DNA from: Thalassovita gelatinovora
GTDB taxonomy: Bacteria > Pseudomonadota > Alphaproteobacteria > Rhodobacterales > Rhodobacteraceae
DNA: 64,000 bases
Direction of reading: 5' to 3'
Assembly (NCBI RefSeq): GCF_001458355.1
Contig: NZ_CYSA01000010.1
Location: forward strand, 39,511 to 103,510
Made by a program: the position numbers and the translations under genes
Part shown: piece after piece, positions 54,762-63,640 of the stretch
Position numbering within the stretch: position 1 is the stretch's first letter
Layout: each line of letters starts with the position of its first letter
Notes under the pieces: model-generated
What the model saw: the letters and a program-made list of their open reading frames with translations, nothing else
Databases searched by the model: none
What the model was told of the DNA's origin: nothing

Positions 54762-55262
54762 CTATTCCACCGGATCGGTGGCGGCGCGCAGTCTGGATAG
54801 CGTGGTTTGGAGTTCTGCGAACAGTTGTTTGCGTTCATCTTCGGACAGGAAACTGCCGATTTCCACCCTGCGGCCATTGCCGCTGAGCGTGATATAGAAC
54901 GGCACTGGGCCGCCGCTGACATGCATTTCAGCCCGTACCCAGTAGATGTTGCAGACCCATTCCTTGACCTCGCCGCGCACCGGTTTGTGCCACAGAATCA
55001 AGTTGGTTCCGTCAAATCGCAGGTGTTCCAAGATTTCGCCATCGCGGTAAGACCGTTCCAACCCCCACCACAGCGCGCCGACCATCGCCAGCACGAAGGG
55101 TAGAATACCCCACAAAAACACCGTGCCGATCAGCGCATAAAGCGGCACCGTGCCCAGCGTGAAGGCCAGCAGGATCATCGCCGCAAACCCTTTGCGCGGC
55201 AACGACCGGTGTGGCCACAGGGTCAAAAGCGTGTCGTGTTCTGAGGTCCAGCGATAAGGCAT
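54762..55262 (-). CDS. DUF2244 membrane protein
   Basis: A 166-residue protein with two membrane helices near the N-terminus (AMILLAFTLGTVPLYALIG and FLWGILPFVLAMVGALWWGL) and a soluble C-terminal part (RVEIGSFLSEDERKQLFAEL). The LWPHRSL motif and overall plan match DUF2244, often found near cytochrome oxidase genes in alphaproteobacteria. Here ctaD lies about 770 bp away. Function unknown. Confidence 0.85.
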   Translation of the reverse strand: MPYRWTSEHDTLLTLWPHRSLPRKGFAAMILLAFTLGTVPLYALIGTVFLWGILPFVLAMVGALWWGLERSYRDGEILEHLRFDGTNLILWHKPVRGEVKEWVCNIYWVRAEMHVSGGPVPFYITLSGNGRRVEIGSFLSEDERKQLFAELQTTLSRLRAATDPVE

Positions 55263-55269
55263 TCAGGCG

Positions 55270-55935
55270 TCAGCGGGTGGGGATGTCGGATATGGTCGGT
55301 GCATTCGACAGGTCCAGGACGCCCAACGTCACGAAACCGACAAGAACAGCGTCCACTGCAACAGTGGCCAGAATGATGCCCATGACCCGACTGATCACAC
55401 TGGCACCGGTTTCACCGATATAGCGCTGAATTTGAACCGCCAACAGAAGCAAGGCCAGCGTGATGACCAGCACCCCCAGCAGCAGCACAGCGGTGATCGC
55501 CTGATCAGGGACCGAATTGCGGTTGTTGTCGGTCAGGATGACGACGGCAAGCATCGCACCGGGAGAGGCGATAGAAGGCATTGCCAGCGGGAACACTGCA
55601 CCGGACAGGTGGTTGCGCTCGGCCGATTCAATTTCGATTGCGGGTTTCGAGTCCCCGAAAATCATCGAAAGCGCGAACAGGAACAGAATGATTCCGCCAG
55701 CGATTTGGAACGCCCCGAGGTGCAACCCCAGTGATTCCAGCAACAACTGCCCCGTGGCCAGAAAAACCAACAGCACGACCGTTGCGACCAAGACCGCGCG
55801 CATCGCAAAGCGGCGGTGTAGTTCGGGTGGCACGTGCGAAACCGCATAGAGAAACACCGGTATCGACCCGATTGGGTCAATAACCACGAACAAGGTAATG
55901 AATTCGCGTAGTAAGTTGGTCAGATCAAGGGACAT
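55270..55935 (-). CDS. MarC-family integral membrane protein
   Basis: A 221-residue protein with about six membrane helices. The N-terminal LREFITLFVVIDPIGSIPVFL and the PLAMPSIASPGAMLAVVIL motif are characteristic of MarC. The family is named after a marR-linked gene but its transport or signalling role is not established. It is 7 nt upstream of the DUF2244 gene on the same strand, so the two likely form an operon. Confidence 0.92.
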   Translation of the reverse strand: MSLDLTNLLREFITLFVVIDPIGSIPVFLYAVSHVPPELHRRFAMRAVLVATVVLLVFLATGQLLLESLGLHLGAFQIAGGIILFLFALSMIFGDSKPAIEIESAERNHLSGAVFPLAMPSIASPGAMLAVVILTDNNRNSVPDQAITAVLLLGVLVITLALLLLAVQIQRYIGETGASVISRVMGIILATVAVDAVLVGFVTLGVLDLSNAPTISDIPTR

Positions 55936-55977
55936 TTATGGGTGTCTGCTGAATGAGGGTGAGGGGATGGATTGAAA

Positions 55978-56003
55978 TGGCCCGGACATTGCTGCCCGGG
56001 CCA
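55978..56003 (-). terminator. Hairpin after ctaD
   Basis: An 8-bp stem TGGCCCGG / CCGGGCCA lies about 26 nt past the ctaD stop on the minus strand, followed by TTTCAAT. A modest Rho-independent terminator. Confidence 0.6.
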
Positions 56004-56028
56004 ATCTCTTATTCTCTGGTCGGGCCGA

Positions 56029-57702
56029 TTAGTGCGCGTGGCCCTTGTCCCAGTCTTCCTGCTTGGGCAGGGTTTCAAACGTATGTTCCGGCGGCGGGCA
56101 GGGCAGGGTCCATTCCAGCGTATCCGCATGTTCGTTCCAGTAGTTGTTCTCGGTCACTTTCTTACCCTTAAGCAGGGCATAGATGATGATGCCGAAGAAC
56201 AGGATGAACGAACTGAATGAAATCAGCGCACCAATCGACGAAATCTTGTTCCAGTAAGCGAATGCTTCCGGATAGTCGATATAACGGCGCGGCATACCCT
56301 GACGACCCAAGAAGTGCTGCGGGAAGAAGGTCAGGTTGACGCCGATGAAGAACAGCCAGAAATGGATCTTGGCAAAGAATTCCGAATATTCACGCCCAGA
56401 CATCTTGCCGAAGTAGAAGTAGATCCCCGAAAAGATGGTAAAGGCCGCGCCCATCGACATGGTGTAGTGGAAATGTGCCACGACATAATAGGTGTCATGG
56501 TAAGCCCGGTCGATACCGGCCTGGCTCAACACGATGCCGGTCACGCCACCGATGGTGAACAGGATCAGGAAGCCGAATGCGAACAACATTGGTGCCTTGA
56601 ATTCAACCGAACCGCCCCACATGGTGGCAATCCAGCTGAAAATCTTCACCCCTGTTGGCACCGCAATCACCATCGTGGCCAGCATGAAATAGCTCTGCTG
56701 GCTCAGCGACAGGCCGACCGTGTACATGTGGTGCGCCCACACGACAAAACCCAGACCCCCGATCGCGATCAGCGCCCAGACCATCGGCAGATAGCCAAAG
56801 ATCGGCTTGCGCGAGAAGGTGGCGATCACGTGGCTGACCAAACCGAAGCCGGGCAGGATCACGATATACACTTCCGGGTGGCCGAAGAACCACAGGATAT
56901 GCTGATACAGGATCGGATCGCCGCCGCCTGAGGGGTCAAAGAAGGTGGTGCCGAAATTCCGGTCGGTCAGCAGCATGGTGATGGCACCCGCCAGAACCGG
57001 CAGCGACAGCAGAATCAGCCACGAAGTGACAAAGATCGACCAGGCAAACAGCGGCACCTTGAACAGGGTCATGCCCGGGGTGCGCATGTTCAGGAAGGTG
57101 GTGATCATGTTGATCGCACCCAGGATCGAGCTGGCACCAGACACGTGAACCGCAAAGATCGCCAGGTCCATCGACATGCCGCCTTCGTTGACGCTGAGCG
57201 GCGGGTAGAGAACCCAACCGACGCCAGACCCCAACTGGTCATTGCCGCCCGGGCTGAGCATCGAAGCAACCCCCAGCGCGGTACCGGCAACATAAAGCCA
57301 GTAAGACAGGTTGTTCATCCGCGGGAACGCCATATCCGGCGCGCCGATCTGCAATGGCATGAAATAGTTGCCGAAACCGCCGAACAGCGCCGGGATAACG
57401 ACGAAGAACATCATCAGAACACCGTGATAGGTGATCAGTACGTTCCACAGATGCCCGTTCGGGGTGCATTCGCTGGTCGCGTCAGCGAACAGCCGCGCGC
57501 CTTCCAGGCACATGAACTGAACGCCGGGCTCCATCAGCTCCAGGCGCATGAAAACGGTAAAACAAACCGAAATCAGACCGACGATGGCGGACGTGATCAG
57601 GTAAAGGATACCGATATCTTTATGGTTGGTGGACATGAACCAGCGCGTGAAGAAACCGCGATTATCTTCGTGTTCGTGGCCGTGGATGGCTGCGTCTGCC
57701 AT
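56029..57702 (-). CDS. ctaD: Cytochrome c oxidase subunit I (aa3 type)
   Basis: A 557-residue membrane protein with twelve-plus helices that holds haem a, haem a3 and CuB and reduces O2 to water while pumping protons. Landmarks are [13 protein letters not shown] near the N-terminus, [10 protein letters not shown] (CuB His and cross-linked Tyr), WAHHMYTVG and the [10 protein letters not shown] haem-ligand region. The start at 57702 follows AACAGGAGGCAAGAGC. It stands alone; other subunits are not in the window. An FNR-type box lies about 105 bp upstream. Confidence 0.97.
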   Translation of the reverse strand: MADAAIHGHEHEDNRGFFTRWFMSTNHKDIGILYLITSAIVGLISVCFTVFMRLELMEPGVQFMCLEGARLFADATSECTPNGHLWNVLITYHGVLMMFFVVIPALFGGFGNYFMPLQIGAPDMAFPRMNNLSYWLYVAGTALGVASMLSPGGNDQLGSGVGWVLYPPLSVNEGGMSMDLAIFAVHVSGASSILGAINMITTFLNMRTPGMTLFKVPLFAWSIFVTSWLILLSLPVLAGAITMLLTDRNFGTTFFDPSGGGDPILYQHILWFFGHPEVYIVILPGFGLVSHVIATFSRKPIFGYLPMVWALIAIGGLGFVVWAHHMYTVGLSLSQQSYFMLATMVIAVPTGVKIFSWIATMWGGSVEFKAPMLFAFGFLILFTIGGVTGIVLSQAGIDRAYHDTYYVVAHFHYTMSMGAAFTIFSGIYFYFGKMSGREYSEFFAKIHFWLFFIGVNLTFFPQHFLGRQGMPRRYIDYPEAFAYWNKISSIGALISFSSFILFFGIIIYALLKGKKVTENNYWNEHADTLEWTLPCPPPEHTFETLPKQEDWDKGHAH

Positions 57703-57807
57703 GCTCTTGCCTCCTGTTGGTGTATTGAAAAGCGCATAGAGAGTCCCCATGCGCCCGTGTTCATTCCCCGTTTTAGAATGCCCGGGCCGCAACAGCAATT
57801 CCCGAAT

Positions 57808-57821
57808 TTGATGCAGATCAA
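57808..57821. promoter_or_regulatory. FNR/FnrL-type binding site upstream of ctaD
   Basis: TTGATGCAGATCAA matches the FNR consensus TTGAT-N4-ATCAA exactly. It lies about 105 bp upstream of the ctaD start. In photosynthetic relatives FnrL adjusts oxidase genes to oxygen; repression of the low-affinity aa3 oxidase at low oxygen is a reasonable guess. Confidence 0.75.
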
Positions 57822-58062
57822 ATAATATTGTCGCACCCTGTCAGACGGTTTGCCGACAACCGGCGGTGATTTTCAGCCGTCGAAACCGGTTTGCAAGCCG
57901 GGCAAACCCCATTCGAATAGGGGGCTACCGACCATCTGGCACTGCTGCGTGGCCGACGGTAAACCCGATCAGCGTGCATTAATCCCGGCAAAAGACGGGA
58001 AGGTTTGGATATCTGTGCCCCGCTGGGGGTCGGTGTTTTGTCGCGCCGCCGCATGTGCCGGA

Positions 58063-58093
58063 CAAAAAAAGGCGCACGGAAACCCGTGCGCCT
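58063..58093 (-). terminator. Rho-independent terminator of cytochrome c2
   Basis: A 10-bp stem AGGCGCACGG / CCGTGCGCCT with a 4-nt loop is followed on the minus strand by seven T residues (A-run at 58064-58070). It lies 25 nt past the gene's stop. Confidence 0.92.
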
Positions 58094-58117
58094 GTCGGAA
58101 ACTCTGAATGTTCGGGC

Positions 58118-58552
58118 TTATTCCGAAGCGGGTTCCGGGGCCGGAGCCACCGATGCCAGATAGGCCGCGACGTCTTCGCCACCCTTTTTCAGCTTGAACG
58201 ACATTTTCGATTTTGCCGCGCCGTCACCGGTCGCCTCTTTCAGGAACTCTTTGGGGTCGGCGGTATATTTGGCCAGGGTCTCTTCGTCCCAGACAACACC
58301 AGCTTCACCGGCAGCGATGATGCTGTTGCCGAATTTGAAGCCTTCATAAGTGCCGGCGGTACGACCGATCACGCCGTAAAGATTCGGGCCGGTTTTGCCG
58401 CCTTTCATGATCACGGTGCCGTCATCGGCTTCAATCGTGTGGCAGGCTTTGCATTTCTTAAAGGCCTTTTCGCCTTTATCGATATCGCCTTCGGCAAAGA
58501 CCGGTGCGGCCAAGGTTGCCAGTACGGCGGTAGCGGTCAGCAGTTTGTTCAT
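58118..58552 (-). CDS. cycA: Cytochrome c2 (class I, soluble)
   Basis: A 144-residue periplasmic cytochrome. Signal peptide residues 1-20 (cleavage AFA|EG), haem motif CKACH (Cys34/Cys37/His38), and the distal Met ligand at Met117 in KSKMSFK. The GGKTGPNLYGVIGR and EGFKF regions match cytochrome c2 of Rhodobacterales. It carries electrons from the bc1 complex to oxidases. The start at 58552 is set by an AAGAGGCCCGCA ribosome binding site and a normal signal peptide. Confidence 0.92.
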   Translation of the reverse strand: MNKLLTATAVLATLAAPVFAEGDIDKGEKAFKKCKACHTIEADDGTVIMKGGKTGPNLYGVIGRTAGTYEGFKFGNSIIAAGEAGVVWDEETLAKYTADPKEFLKEATGDGAAKSKMSFKLKKGGEDVAAYLASVAPAPEPASE

Positions 58553-58791
58553 TGCGGGCCTCTTGTATTTGGTTTCGGTTCGCGTCCCGTGATAGATACC
58601 GCACATCAACACTTTATCAACAGGCTAAAGACAAGAAGAATTGTCGCAGTCTCGCGTGTCTTGGCCCCATTCAGATGATTTTCCGGGGATTTTACCCGGG
58701 TTTCCGCAAAAAACACTTCTGAATCCGGGTCATTCGGGATAGGAGCGGGATCGCGCAAAGACGCGCGGTTTTCGAATGAAAGAGGACGATC

Positions 58792-59703
58792 ATGACGACC
58801 AAGGTATTCATTGATGGCGAAGCTGGCACGACGGGACTTCAGATCCGCGATCGCCTGACCCGCCGTCCGGATATCGAATTGGTCCAGATCGACCCGGATC
58901 TGCGCAAGGATGCTGCGGCACGTAAAGCGGCCTTTGCGGCGGCCGATGTCGCGATTCTCTGCCTGCCGGATGCGGCGGCGAAGGAATCCGTGGCTTTGTC
59001 CGCCGATCTGCCGGTGCGGATCATCGACGCTTCGACCGCGCATCGGGTCAATCCCGATTGGGCCTTCGGTCTGCCGGAACTGAACGCGGATCAGGCCGCG
59101 CGGATCAAAACCGCGCGCTATGTCGCCAATCCGGGCTGTTATTCCACCGGTGCGATCGTATTGCTGGCGCCGTTGGTGTCGGCGGGGCTGATCCCGGCGG
59201 ATCACCCGATCAGCATCAACGCGATCAGCGGCTATACCGGCGGTGGTAAAGGGTTGATCGCTGAATATGACGCGGGCGAAGCACCCGGTGCCTTCATCTA
59301 TGCCACCGGCCAGACCCACAAACACCTGCCCGAAATCGTCGCCTATTGCGGTCTTGACCGGATGCCGATCTTCGTCCCTTCGGTGGGCAATTTCGCGCAA
59401 GGTATGGCGGTGCAGATCCCGCTGCACCTGTCGGCATTGCCGGGGACGGTGGACATGGCGCAGGTTCATGCGGCGCTGGCGCAGCATTACGCCGGGTCCG
59501 ACCGCATCCGTATTGCGCCGATCGAAGATCAGGACAGCCGCATCGATCCGACCGCGCTGAACGGCAGCAACGATCTGGAAATCTCGGTCCGCGGCGACGC
59601 GGCAACCGGGCGGGCCGTGTTGATCGCGGTGCTGGACAATCTGGGCAAGGGCGCCTCGGGGGCCGCGGTGCAGAACCTCGATCTGATGATTGGCGCGGAT
59701 TAA
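58792..59703 (+). CDS. argC: N-acetyl-gamma-glutamyl-phosphate reductase, short type
   Basis: A 303-residue NADPH-dependent enzyme of arginine synthesis. The N-terminal [17 protein letters not shown] and the active-site [12 protein letters not shown] (Cys116) are visible. It is the shorter (type 2) ArgC rather than the 340-residue type. An AAAGAGGACGATC patch precedes the ATG. It is a single gene with a strong terminator. Confidence 0.95.
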   Translation: MTTKVFIDGEAGTTGLQIRDRLTRRPDIELVQIDPDLRKDAAARKAAFAAADVAILCLPDAAAKESVALSADLPVRIIDASTAHRVNPDWAFGLPELNADQAARIKTARYVANPGCYSTGAIVLLAPLVSAGLIPADHPISINAISGYTGGGKGLIAEYDAGEAPGAFIYATGQTHKHLPEIVAYCGLDRMPIFVPSVGNFAQGMAVQIPLHLSALPGTVDMAQVHAALAQHYAGSDRIRIAPIEDQDSRIDPTALNGSNDLEISVRGDAATGRAVLIAVLDNLGKGASGAAVQNLDLMIGAD

Positions 59704-59708
59704 ACTAA

Positions 59709-59734
59709 AAACGCCCCGTTTGACCGGGGCGTTT
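59709..59734 (+). terminator. Rho-independent terminator of argC
   Basis: A perfect 10-bp stem AAACGCCCCG / CGGGGCGTTT with a 6-nt loop lies directly after the argC stop. Confidence 0.88.
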
Positions 59735-59788
59735 CCATTTCGGTGATGTCCGTCTTGCCCCCAAAGTGACAAAAGCCGCAGCGCACAG

Positions 59789-60286
59789 TCATCCGTTTTC
59801 ATCGTGCAACACGATATTGAACCCTTCGTCCGGCGATGGCGCGACAAAGTGCTTGGAAAACCGGCGAAACTGCTCCTCGGTCACCGCAAACGGATGATCG
59901 CCTTGCGCGTTGCGTTGGCGCAGCCGTGCCAGGCAAAGATCGTCTGGCGGATTCAGCACGTGCAATTGATGAGACGCGTCGGTCGCCTCAAGAATGTCAC
60001 GCATCCAGGCACGGTTTTCAACGGTGTTCGCGGGGAAATCCAAAACAATCGAAACCCCCGCGTTCAACAGCGACGATATATGAGGCGCCATGATCGTTCG
60101 CAATTTGCCCGCACATCGCACATAATCCGATGCCGACGACATTTCCGCAGCGAAAAGGGCGTTCAGCCAATCGTCTTCGGCAATAAGGACCGTTCCATTC
60201 GAACGACCAAGTCTGGCTGCCAGCGTGGATTTTCCGGCGGCGATTTTTCCGCACAACATGTGCAGTGTTGGAGATGAAAGAGACAT
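59789..60286 (-). CDS. Small P-loop kinase-like ATP-binding protein (AAA_33 type)
   Basis: A 165-residue protein with an N-terminal Walker A CGKIAAGKSTLAARL (residues about 12-26), a DDW motif after the second strand (VLIAEDDWLN) and a lid-like LARLRQRNAQG. This fits small cytoplasmic kinases of the zeta-toxin/AAA_33 superfamily. The substrate is unknown and no antitoxin gene is visible next to it. Confidence 0.82.
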   Translation of the reverse strand: MSLSSPTLHMLCGKIAAGKSTLAARLGRSNGTVLIAEDDWLNALFAAEMSSASDYVRCAGKLRTIMAPHISSLLNAGVSIVLDFPANTVENRAWMRDILEATDASHQLHVLNPPDDLCLARLRQRNAQGDHPFAVTEEQFRRFSKHFVAPSPDEGFNIVLHDENG

Positions 60287-60478
60287 TGAAAGGAAACCTT
60301 GGTTCGGCGCGTCTGGCGCATATGAGATTCAGATACCAATTGCCCGGCCCGGCGTGTCAGGCCGGGACGGTAATTCGGATCTGACGCTGAACGTCGATTG
60401 TCTGAATCAAGGTTTTCATACTCGGTAGAAACACCATATTTATTCCGATGTCCACGGCGGCGCGGCACCACTCCTGCC

Positions 60479-61144
60479 TTACCGTTCCAACGGCAATTCG
60501 CCGAATTCGGCGTCGAAACTGCGGCGCAGTGCCACGTCGAGATCCTCCATCGTCACCGGCAATCCCAGATCGACCAAACTGGTGACGCCGTGTTCAGTGA
60601 TGCCGCAGGGCACGATGCCGCCGAAATGCTCCAGATCGGGATCGACATTGATCGATACCCCGTGAAAGCTGACCCATTTGCGCAGCCGAATACCGATGGC
60701 GGCGATCTTGTCTTCGGGCACGGCCCCCGTAGCGGTCAGCGGCTTGTCCTGCCGTTGCACCCAGACCCCGACCCGGCCGTCACGGATTTCGCCGCGAATG
60801 TTGAATTCGTCCAGCGTCGCAATGACCCAGTTTTCCAGTTGTTGCACGAAACGGCGCACATCATGGCCGCGCTTGCCGACATCCAGCATCACATAGGCCA
60901 CCCGCTGCCCCGGCCCGTGATAGGTATATTGCCCGCCGCGCTTGCTTTGATGGACCGGAAACCGGTCGGCATCGCGTAAATCTTCACGCTTGGCCGATGT
61001 GCCAGCGGTGTAAAGCGGGGGATGTTCAACCAACCAGACGCATTCCCCGGCTTCGCCCGCCGCGATGGCCGTGGCACGGTTTTCCATGAAGGCCACGGCT
61101 TCGTCATATCCGGTCAATCCGTCGGTGGTGATCCATTCGACCAT
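60479..61144 (-). CDS. lipB: Lipoyl(octanoyl) transferase
   Basis: A 221-residue enzyme that moves octanoate from acyl carrier protein to lipoyl domains. The [21 protein letters not shown] motif, the catalytic Lys region ([23 protein letters not shown]) and the Cys in GGIVPCGI are all present. The Met at 61144 ([10 protein letters not shown]) is the family-like start. Confidence 0.96.
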   Translation of the reverse strand: MVEWITTDGLTGYDEAVAFMENRATAIAAGEAGECVWLVEHPPLYTAGTSAKREDLRDADRFPVHQSKRGGQYTYHGPGQRVAYVMLDVGKRGHDVRRFVQQLENWVIATLDEFNIRGEIRDGRVGVWVQRQDKPLTATGAVPEDKIAAIGIRLRKWVSFHGVSINVDPDLEHFGGIVPCGITEHGVTSLVDLGLPVTMEDLDVALRRSFDAEFGELPLER

Positions 61145-61261
61145 GGTCTGCCTTTCTGTCCTGCGCCTGTGCCGCATTGAAGCGCGGGTTCTTTTCCCTC
61201 GCCTAAACGCTGGGTTTTGCGTTACTCTGATTCTATTATTTCATATCTATAGGGAGCGAGG

Positions 61262-62881
61262 ATGATGTTTTCCAAGTCGCTTAAGACCACCTTAGCCGCC
61301 GCTCTGCTTGTCAGCACGACAACAGCTCCGGCATTTTCTGACAATCTGGGCGCGGCCATCGTCGGTGGTCTCATCGGCGGCGCGATCCTGAACGAGGCCA
61401 GCAAGAACAAGAAACGCACCGTTTACACCACCACCAATTCCGTCACTCGTCAGCAAAACCGCGACGTCCAGTCATCGCTGAACTATTTCGGATTCCCGGC
61501 GGGCACTCCCGATGGTGTGCTGGGCAGCCGGTCGCGTTCCGCGATTTCGCAATATCAAGTCTTTATGGGCTTTCCCGCGACCGGCAGGCTGTCCCCTTAT
61601 GAACGCGATTTTCTGGTGTCGTCCTACAGCCGGGCCCAAATCGGCGGCCCGCAGGTGATCAAGGCGATGCAGGGCCCGCAGGGCGTGCGCGGCCTGTTGC
61701 ATACCTGGCGCGACGAAGCGACCGGCAGCCGCAGCGCTGGCGGCTACGGCACCGGCTATGGCGGCGTCCCGGTCGAAGTCAGCCAAGCGATCGACGAAAT
61801 CGCCAGCAGCACCGAACCCAGCGCCGAACAGCTGATGCAGCGGTCGGGTTTCATGCAACTGGCCGATTTGAACAATGACGGCAAGAACGACTACATTCTC
61901 GACACCTCCGTCAGCGGCAGTTCGTTCTGGTGTGGCACCTCGCATTGTACGGTGATGGTTTTTGCCTCGATGCCGCAGGGCTATCGCCGGATCGATTTTC
62001 AGGCCCGTGGTGTGACCCCGGCCAGCTTCTCTTGCCATCAAAGCAATTGTTCGCTGATCGAACCGGGCAGCACCACGATGGCTGCAGCTCCGGCTCCGGC
62101 TCCGGTTCCCGCACCGGCACCGCAAACCACCGCGCCGCAAACGACGATGGCGGCGGCACCGCTGGGCGGCATCCAACCCTTCGCCATGGCCGGAGACAGC
62201 AAACCTGCGGCTTCGCTGGCCAGCCATTGCAGCAAAGTCAGCCTGTTGACCAATTCCAATGGTGGTTTTGTCACCATGGCCACGTTGCGCGATCCCGATC
62301 TGGCACTGAGCGAACAGTTCTGCCTGACCCGGACCTATGCGATCGGCGCGGGTGAAGACATGGTCGCCAAGGTGCAGGGCTTGAACTCGGCCCAGGTCGA
62401 TGCGCAATGCGATGCTTTCGGCCCGGCCTTGGCTCCGTTCATTGCCAAGCTCGAGGGCGCGACCGCCGCCGAAGTGACCGGCGAGGTGCAGAAATTCGTG
62501 CTGCAATCGAACATGTCGCTGCCGCAGCTCAACAACACCGCGCGGATCTGCCTGTTTTCGGGCTATCGCCGCGACAAGATGGAAGTGGCGCTGGGATCGG
62601 CCTTGCTGATGGTCGGCATCGGGCAGGCACCTTATGCCGAACTGGTTGGTCATCACCTGTCGCAGGGCTTTGGCGTGACGAAATCGGCTTCCCGGGCGCA
62701 AGATTGGTACGCGCTGTCGGTCAATGCGCTGGAAGCAGGGGCCGAACCGGTCTTTGCCCCCGGTCAGCCCGAACGCGTCGGCTTGATCAAAGCCGCCTCT
62801 GCCGGTCTGAATGGCGGCGCGATGACCATGCCCGCTGGTGGATCGGCATCGGGTCTGCCCAGCTTTTCGCTGGATAATTGA
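61262..62881 (+). CDS. Secreted protein with a peptidoglycan-binding-like N-terminal domain
   Basis: A 539-residue protein with a signal peptide (residues 1-26, ending APAFS). A glycine-rich segment (GAAIVGGLIGGAILNEASKN) is followed by a PG-binding_1-like domain (residues about 65-120: VQSSLNYFGFPAGTPDGVLG then SRSRSAISQYQ). An Ala/Pro-rich linker near residue 275-300 separates it from a C-terminal domain with several cysteines. The start follows a GGGAGCGAG ribosome binding site. It likely works in the periplasm or at the wall; function unknown. Confidence 0.85.
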   Translation: MMFSKSLKTTLAAALLVSTTTAPAFSDNLGAAIVGGLIGGAILNEASKNKKRTVYTTTNSVTRQQNRDVQSSLNYFGFPAGTPDGVLGSRSRSAISQYQVFMGFPATGRLSPYERDFLVSSYSRAQIGGPQVIKAMQGPQGVRGLLHTWRDEATGSRSAGGYGTGYGGVPVEVSQAIDEIASSTEPSAEQLMQRSGFMQLADLNNDGKNDYILDTSVSGSSFWCGTSHCTVMVFASMPQGYRRIDFQARGVTPASFSCHQSNCSLIEPGSTTMAAAPAPAPVPAPAPQTTAPQTTMAAAPLGGIQPFAMAGDSKPAASLASHCSKVSLLTNSNGGFVTMATLRDPDLALSEQFCLTRTYAIGAGEDMVAKVQGLNSAQVDAQCDAFGPALAPFIAKLEGATAAEVTGEVQKFVLQSNMSLPQLNNTARICLFSGYRRDKMEVALGSALLMVGIGQAPYAELVGHHLSQGFGVTKSASRAQDWYALSVNALEAGAEPVFAPGQPERVGLIKAASAGLNGGAMTMPAGGSASGLPSFSLDN

Positions 62882-62895
62882 GTATTTAAAAAAAG

Positions 62896-62922
62896 ACGCG
62901 GCCGCCCATCTTGCGGCCGCGT
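62896..62922 (+). terminator. Terminator-like hairpin after the secreted protein gene
   Basis: A perfect 10-bp stem ACGCGGCCGC / GCGGCCGCGT with a 7-nt loop, preceded by an A-rich run, 15 nt past the stop; T-run is short. Confidence 0.75.
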
Positions 62923-63053
62923 TCTCATCTCCAGTCGGTCATTTTATGATCCGGTAGGGCAGGGACCGATCACGGCAACAAACCCGCATCCCTGATCGTC
63001 ATGACATTGGTACGGCTGACCGGGATGCCCGGTCCGTCTTCTGGCGCGGGCTG

Positions 63054-63257
63054 ATGGTCGCCGCTGCGGTGAACTTCCTGCCCGGGCGCAGGATCAACAA
63101 GCTGTTTTTCCCCGATCAACCCGAACGAGGCTATAGCGTGATAGCCGTCGCGCTGAGCCTTATCGCCCTTTTTCTGCTACGCGAGATCATTGCCCGACGT
63201 CGGGCGGAAAATCGTGTAAAATCTTTCTTGCAGCCCATCCCAACATCCCGTAGATAG
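63054..63257 (+). CDS. Possible small membrane protein
   Basis: A 67-residue open frame with one clear membrane helix (YSVIAVALSLIALFLLREII) and basic flanks. It has no good ribosome binding site and the open frame extends upstream without a better start. It lies just before tRNA-Leu. It may be a real small protein or chance. Confidence 0.4.
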   Translation: MVAAAVNFLPGRRINKLFFPDQPERGYSVIAVALSLIALFLLREIIARRRAENRVKSFLQPIPTSRR

Positions 63258-63279
63258 CCTTTCACCGAGCCTAGACAGT

Positions 63280-63366
63280 GCGGTCGTGGCGGAATTGGTA
63301 GACGCGCAGCGTTGAGGTCGCTGTTCCTTAACCGGAGTGGAAGTTCGAGTCTTCTCGACCGCACCA
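63280..63366 (+). tRNA. tRNA-Leu (anticodon GAG)
   Basis: An 87-nt gene that folds as a class II tRNA. Acceptor arms GCGGTCG and CGACCGC pair exactly, the anticodon loop is TTGAGGT (GAG reads CTC/CTT Leu), a long variable arm is present, the T loop is TTCGAGT and CCA is encoded at 63364-63366. Confidence 0.96.
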
Positions 63367-63492
63367 AAAATCCAGTAAAATAAATGAGTTATGCCAATTC
63401 AAGGGGCCGTTCTGTGGGCCGCTTGATGGATGCTCCCCGTTGACAGATAGGTCAGCCCGCGATTCTTTTCTCCTTATAAATGGTCCGCTGAC

Positions 63493-63640
63493 GGCTTTGT
63501 TGCACAAATCGGGGTGTGTTCAGACTTCCCCTTTCCCTAGACAGACTTATCCTACGGGCACTGTGACAGGTATGCCAAGAGTGGTGTAGCGGTTCAGGAT
63601 GGCGAGAAACGCGCGAAAGTTGGTGATGCCCTGAGGGGCG
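63493..63640 (-). pseudogene. IS5-family transposase remnant with one end
   Basis: The minus strand (stop at 63547-63549) reads NFRAFLAILNRYTTLGIPVT, the conserved C-terminal end of IS5-type transposases. The rest of the gene is missing. GGCTTTGTTGCACAAATC at 63493-63510 looks like the IS5-type terminal repeat. The remnant stops where the next element begins. Confidence 0.7.

Larger units (their letters stand above)
57703..58117. other. ctaD upstream region and cycA terminator zone
   Basis: About 415 bp between ctaD and cytochrome c2 (both minus strand). The left part should hold the ctaD promoter with the FNR-type box at 57808-57821. The right end holds the cytochrome c2 terminator. No gene is credible here. 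Confidence 0.6.

Noticed and set aside
59789..60286. P-loop kinase as a zeta toxin with antitoxin
   Set aside because: The Walker A and lid fit the superfamily, but no small antitoxin gene is adjacent and the zeta-specific substrate motifs were not seen.
63131..63367. Minus-strand frame across tRNA-Leu
   Set aside because: It reads through the antisense of a complete tRNA gene, a common false call.
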